From the NCBI GenBank assembly GCA_013368375.1, contig JAACJP010000114.1, forward strand, positions 1 through 13,812: a stretch of 13,812 nt of DNA. The letters run 5' to 3'. Each line of letters begins with the position of its first letter. Position 1 is the stretch's first letter. Shown here in pieces: positions 8,772-13,812 of the stretch. This DNA is from Tricholomella constricta. Taxonomy: Eukaryota; Basidiomycota; Agaricomycetes; Agaricales; Lyophyllaceae. Both the position numbers and the translations under genes were made by a program. The notes beneath the pieces are model-generated. The model was not told the origin of the DNA, did not search any database, and was given only the letters and a program-made list of their open reading frames with translations.

Positions 8772-10274
8772 CTACAACATGTCCCCATCCTCATCCTCAT
8801 TGTCCTTGTTATCCAAGTTCAACAGCTCTAATTCTTCCTCTGTCGGAAGGTTATAGAGTGCTTTGACTGAATTTCCATACTTTGTCATGAACTCGTCTTC
8901 AGGCATCTTCTTCCAGTCCGGAGTAGGATTTGAGTCACATGCGTCTTTGAGAGGAAGAGCGATCGGAGCTTTGATATAGAGGGCACGGAAAGTAATATCC
9001 ATGCTGTTGAAATAAGCAGGAGAGAACCAATCCAAAGGACAGTTTTGAGGTAAACGTTCGGATATCCGGCTCGTCCGACCTTCAGGATGGGGAATTCGAG
9101 GCTCTTCACGCCGAGTGTTACGCTTTTGACCACGAAACAAAGGGGTTCCAGTTTGTCGACGAGAATCGATTGTGTGAAGGAAATGGGTGATGTGGATGTT
9201 ACGAGCAGGTTTGTTCATAATAAGAAATCCAGGTCCAGTGGGATTGTCTTCCTGATCCGAGGTACATTCTGGGTCAACAGCAAGGAGCCGAACACGATCA
9301 TTCCAACCATTATCATGGAGGTACTTGTGGCGGCGATTTGTTAGCTGTCAAAAAATAATAAGAATAGAATTATTGTAGAAATAAGCAATCTCATACCTCC
9401 AGACGATGTTTATAAGCCTTGTTCTCCTGTTTGGCTCGAACAAGGCTTCCAGGTTCCTTCTGTTCCTTCAGAACCAAATCCTTCATATATGACCACAGAA
9501 AGTTACGATACAGCTTCTGTATCATGATCGTATCCTTGAGGTAGCGAAGATTTGGTGAGAGATGTTGGTAAGCAAAAATGGACGCAGATTGCTCGAAAGT
9601 CCATATAGCAATGGATTCGAGAGCACCGTTATAGGAAGATGTTGGGGTACCACCGATGAGGTCAGGACACCATGAAGAAAGACCAAAGGAATGAATCGTG
9701 CCAAACATCATGCGAAGAGCATTTTCTGGAACTCGACCAATAGCAAGAACGATTAAAGAAGTGGGATCAGTGGCGCACTTGATTCGAAGCTCTCTGATAG
9801 CATTCAGTGCCAATTGGTCGACAGATTGGAAGCTCGTGTGATTGCCTTTCAGCAACCGATCAACCTCGCTAGCAATGGTGAACCGCTGCTCAAAAGTCCG
9901 GATGGCATGCACATCAGGTTGCTCTGGGACTGAAACATTGGTAACAGCACCCAGAAGTATACGAAGGTGTGTCTCTAAAGCAGTCTGCAACATAATATAA
10001 TATTAGTTCAAGACAAAGACAAAGACAACGACAAAGACAAAGGTAAAGGCAAAAGCAAAGGCAAAAATGCAAGAAATTAAGAATTTACCTTGAAGCCTCT
10101 AGCATCATCTGGGATATCCCCTTTTTTCAGATGATAGACGTTTTGCCTAAACCTTGAAGAATCAGTATCAGGGGGTATGACGCCTCGTTTCTTCCGCGGT
10201 GAATCTGGAGAATTCTTGAAAGAAGAAGTTGTTCTCTTTCGCTTGGGTGTAGACGGTCCTGCAGGGGAAGACAT
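8772..10274 (-). CDS. CACTA accessory gene B: unknown 448-residue protein, intact three-exon gene
   Basis: I do not recognise a named domain. Three minus-strand exons join in phase 0: 10274-10089 (62 codons), 9984-9397 (196 codons) and 9344-8772 (190 codons, TAG at 8774-8772). Introns are 104 and 52 nt with GTAAAT/TTGCAG and GTATGA/GACAG ends. The start MSSPAGPSTPKRKRTTSS is chosen because it opens a short basic N-terminus with two nuclear-localisation-like clusters (PKRKR, PRKKR). The middle is a globular region (DQLALNAIRELRIKC, GALESIAIWTFEQSAS). The third exon starts LTNRRHKYLHDNGWNDRVRL and contains GPGFLIMNKPARNIHITHFL and NCPLDWFSPAYFNSMDITFR. The tail is acidic (DNKDNEDEDGDML). The start codon lies ~320 bp inside the right end of the element, so its promoter is probably in the right subterminal region. 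A role in element DNA binding or regulation is possible, but inferred. Confidence 0.85.
9345..9396 (-). other. Accessory gene B intron 2 (52 nt)
   Basis: GTATGA donor at 9396 and TTTGACAG acceptor ending at 9345. Phase 0 on both sides (RLE then LTNRRHKY). Confidence 0.85.
9985..10088 (-). other. Accessory gene B intron 1 (104 nt) containing a hexanucleotide microsatellite
   Basis: GTAAAT donor at 10088 and TTGCAG acceptor ending at 9985, phase 0. The middle (about 10010-10068) is an AAAGAC/AAAGGC-type repeat on the + strand, i.e. a GTCTTT-like pyrimidine tract in the transcript. This makes the intron twice as long as its neighbours. Confidence 0.82.
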
Positions 10275-10355
10275 TGAAGAAGAGAAGATGTAACAAAGGA
10301 AATATAGGAAGGACAGGACAAAGGTGCACAAAGGTGCGCGTCGACAAGGAACAAA

Positions 10356-10424
10356 TGAGGTCACATGCATTTCACATGACCGTCATATTTCACATGACCA
10401 TAATTTCATGTGACCATTCCCAAT
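10356..10424. promoter_or_regulatory. Right subterminal TCACATG repeats, upstream of accessory gene B
   Basis: TCACATG occurs three times and its complement CATGTGA once, usually followed or preceded by a CC/GG pair (e.g. TTTCACATGACC twice). Clustered short motifs just inside the terminal repeats are where CACTA transposases and TnpA-type proteins bind in plant elements. They also lie in the presumed promoter of gene B. Binding here is inferred. Confidence 0.6.
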
Positions 10425-10518
10425 TCCAAATCCGATATCTCGCCGTTCCGATTTCCAACTACCGAAAAGGTAGAATTGCACTAGACTTTTCATTATGTAA
10501 TTGATTGACTTTTCCTCA

Positions 10519-10592
10519 TGATGGCACTTGATGTACATGTCAAGTGAAGTGAATTCATATTGTACAACATGCCGTGGGAAATGCCTCCGGTG
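10519..10592 (-). repeat. Right terminal inverted repeat of the CACTA element
   Basis: Inverted partner of 1631-1704 (70/74 identical), ending CCTCCGGTG at 10592. It carries the matching 22-bp internal inverted repeat at 10525-10546. Further inward, an inverted match to GGTAGTCGGAAAT of the left side extends the similarity imperfectly to about 10430. Confidence 0.93.
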
Positions 10593-10595
10593 AGA
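10593..10595. repeat. Target-site duplication AGA, right copy (CACTA insertion)
   Basis: Follows the terminal CCGGTG and matches 1628-1630. Confidence 0.85.
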
Positions 10596-10854
10596 GGAGG
10601 CGGGAGCGGCAAATGCAAGGCGCGACGGATACTGGTGAAGGACATTGCAACACCAGTACGAGTGAAAGAGAACCCTTCGGCACTTGGAGCCAGGCCAAGG
10701 GGATCCCCAACTGCCTAGCCGCCACTTCTAGGCCATGGTCTAACGAAAGCGAACACAAGGAGTGCGCCGCACGGCAATCGACACAGGGCAAGGTCCCGCG
10801 AAGACGAACCTCCTGAAACCGACAAAACAGCCGACGCTCCCGACAACGATCACA

Positions 10855-10924
10855 CTAACGAAGACCCCGAAACGGAATCAGCTGAAACGTTGGGCTCGAT
10901 CACAAGAAAAAGGGCGACGCTTAC
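10855..10924 (-). other. Intron before the Zn2Cys6-like exon of the antisense gene
   Basis: GTAAGC donor at 10924 and TTCGTTAG acceptor ending at 10855 (70 nt). Phase 0 on both sides, placing the first cysteine directly after the junction and removing the TAG at 10857-10855. Confidence 0.65.
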
Positions 10925-11036
10925 CGGCGCATGCACCTCACACCACGCCAAGGAAGGAGGAACCCGCACAGCGGTACGCAACACTTCCGCCAAAATCGCA
11001 TCCGTCAACAAAGGCCCCCAGGATAAGGAAGTGGCC

Positions 11037-11044
11037 GCCGGACG
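11037..11044. repeat. Target-site duplication GCCGGACG, left copy (hAT-like insertion)
   Basis: An exact 8-bp direct repeat of 13033-13040. An 8-bp duplication is characteristic of hAT elements. Removing one copy and the element joins the antisense coding frame (VSRPATSLSW) without interruption. Confidence 0.85.
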
Positions 11045-11068
11045 GAGGACTTTACACTCCCCCTGGTG
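11045..11068 (+). repeat. Left terminal inverted repeat of the hAT-like element
   Basis: Matches the reverse complement of 13008-13032 except for two substitutions near the tip and one missing C. The tip is GAG rather than CAG. Confidence 0.82.
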
Positions 11069-11310
11069 ATTCCGTATGGATTCCATGGACTCCTTGTGGA
11101 GTCCGCGGATTCCATGGAATCCATGAGGAGTCCATGAGGACAATGTGTGGGTGAGACACCACTCATATCCAAGAGTCCAGTCCAAATCAGTCCATGTGGA
11201 GTCCTTGCAAATTCCGTGTGGAAAACCCGGAATCCTGGAATCCGTGCGGATTAAAGTGCTCATGGAATCCACACGGACAGCATGGAATGAAAGGACTCCG
11301 GGCTCACCCG
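11069..11310. repeat. Left subterminal GGAGTCC/GGATTCC repeats
   Basis: Numerous short variants of TGGACTCC, GGAGTCC and TGGAATCC in both orientations, often nested as small inverted repeats (e.g. around 11084-11105). The same motifs recur inside the right end at about 12870-13000. Confidence 0.75.
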
Positions 11311-11323
11311 CAATTTTTGATTC

Positions 11324-11413
11324 AAAAGTATTTGCAGCAGCAAGAATTGAACCCTTGCTCTGCCATCTCGAACATCTGAACTGGTCACACTTAACCAATA
11401 GGCCACCGGACCA
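11324..11413 (-). ncRNA. tRNA-like RNA polymerase III unit (SINE-like head), putative
   Basis: On the minus strand TGGCCTATTGG (11405-11395) fits the A-box consensus TRGYNNANNNG. GTTCAATTC (11352-11344) fits the B-box GWTCRANNC, with about 42 nt between them, as in tRNA genes and tRNA-derived SINEs. A TTTT terminator follows at 11327-11324. No matching acceptor stem is visible, so it is not a normal tRNA. It may be a tRNA-derived SINE head captured by the hAT-like element. Transcription is inferred. Confidence 0.5.
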
Positions 11414-11489
11414 GTTAAAATGTTACAAAGGGCGGGCTACATATTGGCAGAACGATGATGCACGCGCATGTGACACGTGAACGGCTCAC

Positions 11490-12720
11490 GCTGCACCACC
11501 AGCCTTCTCCACCACCACCATCACGCCACGACGACCACGATGACCGCGACCACGACGACAACGACAACGACGACAACGACAACGACGACAACGACAACGA
11601 GGAACAATTGAAAAAGGGGAACAGACAAGGGCAGACCCCAGTTGGGGGAAAGCCGCATGGTGCGTGTGTCACTGCGCCCGCCTCTCGACACCACGCTGAC
11701 GACCACCACCACCACTAACTGCAGCAGCCCCAACGATAACGGTGACCACCACCACCACGACATGACGGCGACGACAATGGCACCGCGACATGACGACGAC
11801 GACAACGGCACGACAACCACAACCACAACGGCACAACGACGACGACGGCACAACGGCCACGACGACGGCACAACTGCCACGACGACGACGGCACAACGGC
11901 CACGACGACGACGGCGACGAACCCACCACCGCCACACCACCACCACGACGGCGACGATCCCACCACACCACCATCACGACGACGAGGGCGACGACCTCAC
12001 CACAACCACACCACCACCACCACAACGGCCACGACGGCTACGACAAGCTCATCACCACACCACCATGACCACGACGGCCACGACCACCACCGCACTACCA
12101 CGACCACCACCTCACCACCACGACCACCACCACGACCACCACCACGACGGCTACGACGACCTCACCACCACACCACCATGACCAGTGACGACGACGATGG
12201 CACAACGACGACAACGGCACAACGACGACAACGGCACAACGACAACGGCACCACCACCACCAAACCACCACCACACCACCACGACGACGGCCACCACACC
12301 ACCATAACAACAACACCACCACGACGACGGCGACGGCAATGGCATGATGACAGCGATGGCACAACGGCCACGACAGTGGCGACGACCCCACCACCACACC
12401 AACCACCACCACGATGACCACGACCACGACAACAACCTCACCACCACCAGCACGGCCACGACGATGACAATGATTCCACCACCACCACACCACCGCCACC
12501 GCGACGACCACCACGACGACAACAGCCTCACCACCACCACGACGGCCACGACCCGCGAAGGCCACGATGACGACAACAACCTCACCACCACCACCATGGC
12601 CATGACGATGACGACGACCCCAGCACCACCACGACGGCCACGACCCGTGAAGGCCACGACAACGACAACAACCTCACCACCACCACATGGCCACGACGAT
12701 GATGACGACCCCAGCACCAC
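11490..12720. repeat. ~1.2-kb degenerate trinucleotide repeat tract (CAC/GAC/ACG units)
   Basis: Almost entirely built from ACC, CAC, GAC and ACG triplets, very poor in T on the + strand and GGT/GTC-rich on the minus strand. Long higher-order copies such as CACCACCACGACGGCCACGAC recur. Several frames on both strands stay open purely because the repeat avoids stops; I do not call these genes. The G-rich minus strand could form non-B structures. Confidence 0.9.
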
Positions 12721-13007
12721 TTTCTTTATCTCTTTGTTTTTGTTTTGTTGTTTTTATTGTTGTAGAGTAGAAAATACATGATTTTTTTCAGTGATATATC
12801 ATTGTCTCTTGAGCGCAATGCCCACAGAGAGGACTGACTTTGGTAGAGTGTTCCCAAGTCCAGGTTTGCGGAGTCCATGCGGACTCCACACGGATTCCTC
12901 TTCATATTGTAGGGGACTTGTAAAAAAAAATTTATGGACTTGAATGTTCCTCGTGGAGTCTATTGATTCCACAGGGAATCCGCGGACTCCATGGACTCTA
13001 TGAGGAA
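12721..13007. other. Right arm of the hAT-like element
   Basis: A T-rich stretch (12720-12800) is followed by unique sequence and then by right subterminal GGAGTCC/GGATTCC motifs (about 12870-13000). No gene seen. Confidence 0.6.
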
Positions 13008-13032
13008 CACCAGGGGGAGTGGTAAAGTACTG
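13008..13032 (-). repeat. Right terminal inverted repeat of the hAT-like element
   Basis: Read inward it starts CAGTACTTTACCACTCCCCC, the usual CAG start of hAT ends, and pairs with 11045-11068. Confidence 0.82.
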
Positions 13033-13040
13033 GCCGGACG
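13033..13040. repeat. Target-site duplication GCCGGACG, right copy (hAT-like insertion)
   Basis: Exact match to 11037-11044. Confidence 0.85.
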
Positions 13041-13370
13041 CGATACAGGATCACTAGCCATTTCGAACTCGGCCTCAGGAGTGGTAGAACGGGGGCGCCG
13101 GATCTGTCAAGATCGGATAGGAAGACGAATGGTGAGACGGGGATCAGGACGTGGGGGAGGAACAGGGGAGGACTCGGGGACCGTCCCGACACTCCCATCG
13201 ATAAGTGTGGCGATTCCAGGCAGATGAGGGCGCCGGGGAAACAGTCGGGGGAATGTCCAGAAACGCCACAACGCGCTCGATCTTCGACGGACAAACGTGC
13301 CAACTCCCGATCCGCGCGAAACTTGGGCAACAGAAGCGGAGGACGCGGAATTTTGTTTGAACGACGACAT
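13041..13370 (-). pseudogene. Antisense retroelement gene, 5' part (start codon region)
   Basis: A minus-strand frame opens at an ATG (13370-13368) as MSSFKQNSASSASVAQVS and runs through a Pro/Arg-rich stretch (VPESSPVPPPRPDPRLTI). A TGA at 13109-13107 interrupts it, after which the same frame continues as RRPRSTTPEAEFEMASDP into the next segment beyond the hAT-like element. The TGA could come from a CGA by C-to-T change in a CpG. An alternative is a start at the downstream ATG (13061-13059), or a splice acceptor at the GACAG just there. Codon choice and the continuing frame favour one gene reading away from the LTR toward pol. The start is the least certain part. Confidence 0.5.
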
Positions 13371-13579
13371 GAAGAAGACAAAAAGAAATGGAGGAGGAAA
13401 GACAGCCAGAATTTTCCTCTTTTTCGATCTCCGAGATCCTCCAAATCACCCACACGGACCCACAATTGATCTAGACCCGCACGTGCCCTTCACGTGACCG
13501 CGTACGACCCAAAAAAGAAAACAACCGCCACACTCCCCGTATTTGAACCTTTTTCCGTGTCTCAGTGGCTCGACGCTTG
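13371..13579 (-). promoter_or_regulatory. Spacer between antisense gene and polypurine tract; probable promoter of the antisense gene
   Basis: About 210 bp with no supported gene. By position it should contain the promoter of the antisense gene. CACGTG and CACGTG-like sites occur at 13480-13497. No clear TATA box was recognised on the minus strand. Confidence 0.35.
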
Positions 13580-13591
13580 AGGAGGGGGTAA
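13580..13591 (+). promoter_or_regulatory. Polypurine tract of the chromovirus (plus-strand primer site)
   Basis: AGGAGGGGGTAA lies directly before TGTCACGAC, the usual position and composition of the primer for plus-strand DNA synthesis next to a 3' LTR. Confidence 0.75.
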
Positions 13592-13812
13592 TGTCACGAC
13601 CGGCCCTAACGACCCCCCCTAATTTCACACCCACTACGCCTTCCCACGCACGTCTACTGTATATATATGGCACCACTTTCTTTTTGGACTCTTCACCTCG
13701 ATATTACCATTTGTTAAGACCAGTTCCCGTTCTCGTTCTCGTTTCTATCTCTCTTTCTCAATATACTTGGCTTCACACTCGTATCACCTGAGCTCGTTCG
13801 ATCGAATTAGCT
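13592..13812 (+). repeat. Start of the chromovirus 3' LTR (continues beyond the window)
   Basis: The LTR begins TGTCACGACCGG right after the polypurine tract; TG is the standard first dinucleotide. A TATATATAT box lies at 13660-13668, followed by a pyrimidine-rich region, as expected for the LTR promoter and transcript start. The end of the LTR and the host flank are outside the window. It is most simply the LTR of the element whose pol ends at 231, because the antisense gene fragments link the two. Confidence 0.75.
13660..13668 (+). promoter_or_regulatory. TATA box within the LTR
   Basis: TATATATAT about 70 bp into the LTR, with a CT-rich stretch (13725-13760) downstream. Likely drives the retroelement transcript in a 5' LTR copy. 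Confidence 0.6.

Larger units (their letters stand above)
1631..10592 (+). mobile_element. CACTA/EnSpm DNA transposon, 8,962 bp, terminal inverted repeats and 3-bp duplication present
   Basis: The ends are CACCGGAGGC and its complement. Inverted similarity runs for 74 bp (70 identical) and continues imperfectly for roughly 100 bp more. The element is flanked by AGA on both sides. It encodes a Tnp2-like transposase on the + strand and two spliced genes on the minus strand. Removing the element and one AGA rejoins an open reading frame of the host retroelement's antisense gene (LPPPLPAVSSSVEG across the join), which supports the boundaries independently. The CACTA superfamily uses terminal CACTA/CACTG-like triplets, a DDE transposase and 3-bp duplications; here the ends read CACCG. 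The transposase has one frameshift, so this copy may depend on a source elsewhere, unless that frameshift is an assembly error. Confidence 0.92.
10596..11044 (-). pseudogene. Antisense retroelement gene, middle part: Zn(II)2Cys6-like cysteine cluster
   Basis: This minus-strand segment lies between the two DNA transposons. It continues from segment 13041-13370 with SRPATSLSWGPLLTDAILAE and VPPSLAWCEVHAP, then a 70-nt intron (10924-10855, GTAAGC...GTTAG) in phase 0. The next exon begins at once with CDRCRERRLFC and, after 12 residues, CVDCRAAHSLC. The spacing C-x2-C-x6-C-x12-C-x2-C-x6-C fits the fungal Zn(II)2Cys6 binuclear cluster, which binds DNA in GAL4-type factors. The frame then shifts near 10730, after LDHGLEVAAR, to VGDPLGLAPSAEGFSFTRTG and a Pro-rich run that continues across the CACTA insertion. 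The shift makes it a pseudogene as it stands. Confidence 0.66.
11045..13032. mobile_element. Non-autonomous hAT-like element, 1,988 bp
   Basis: The terminal inverted repeats are 11045-11068 and 13008-13032; read inward, the right end starts CAGTACTTTACC and both share CACTCCCCCTGGTG. Both ends are followed inward by many copies of GGAGTCC/GGATTCC-type motifs in both orientations, as in hAT subterminal regions. The flanks are the 8-bp duplication GCCGGACG. No transposase is present. The interior holds a tRNA-like pol III promoter and a ~1.2-kb trinucleotide repeat tract. hAT assignment rests on duplication size and the CAG start, so other 8-bp-duplicating families remain possible. Confidence 0.8.

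Noticed and set aside
11324..11413. A functional tRNA gene
   Set aside because: A- and B-boxes are present but no acceptor stem pairs and the T-arm stem is poor.
11521..12720. Long open frames rich in Thr/His/Asp or Val/Trp/Arg on both strands
   Set aside because: They arise because the trinucleotide repeat lacks stop codons in most frames. There is no domain, no splice structure and no single preferred frame.

Overview
The window looks like repeat-rich DNA of a filamentous fungus, most likely an agaricomycete (Basidiomycota). The reasons are short introns of about 50-70 nt with GT/AG ends, a Ty3/Gypsy chromovirus whose polyprotein ends in a chromodomain, a CACTA element with a Tnp2-like transposase, and a Zn(II)2Cys6-type cysteine cluster. 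I see no ordinary host gene. Nearly all of the window is nested transposable elements, and all family assignments are from motif reading without a database search.

Layout. (1) Bases 1-231 are the end of a chromovirus pol with a damaged chromodomain. The polypurine tract and first ~220 bp of what is probably the same element's 3' LTR lie at 13580-13812. (2) Between pol and the LTR, on the opposite strand, the retroelement carries a spliced gene, now decayed. It runs from about 13370 to 420 and encodes a Zn2Cys6-like cluster, a Pro/Ser-rich linker, a long coiled coil and a basic C-terminus. (3) An 8,962-bp CACTA (EnSpm) transposon (1631-10592) sits inside that gene, with 74-bp terminal inverted repeats (70/74 identical) and a 3-bp target duplication AGA. 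(4) A 1,988-bp non-autonomous hAT-like element (11045-13032) sits in another part of the same gene, with ~25-bp terminal inverted repeats and an 8-bp target duplication GCCGGACG. Removing each insertion and one duplication copy rejoins an open frame of the antisense gene.

The CACTA element holds three genes: a Tnp2-like transposase (+ strand, broken by one extra T in a T7 run), and two minus-strand genes of unknown function that can be spliced with every junction in phase. One of these is at least 587 codons long with an AT-hook-like basic tail, the other 448 codons with basic N-terminal and acidic C-terminal ends. The transposase and the larger accessory gene converge tail to tail 22 bp apart. 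The two accessory genes are separated by ~1.6 kb of GC-richer minisatellite-like DNA that includes a 22-bp perfect palindrome. The hAT-like element carries no transposase. It holds ~1.2 kb of T-poor trinucleotide repeats and a tRNA-like RNA polymerase III promoter on the minus strand.

The most interesting items are the antisense Zn2Cys6/coiled-coil gene carried by the retroelement and the two intact-looking accessory genes of the CACTA element.
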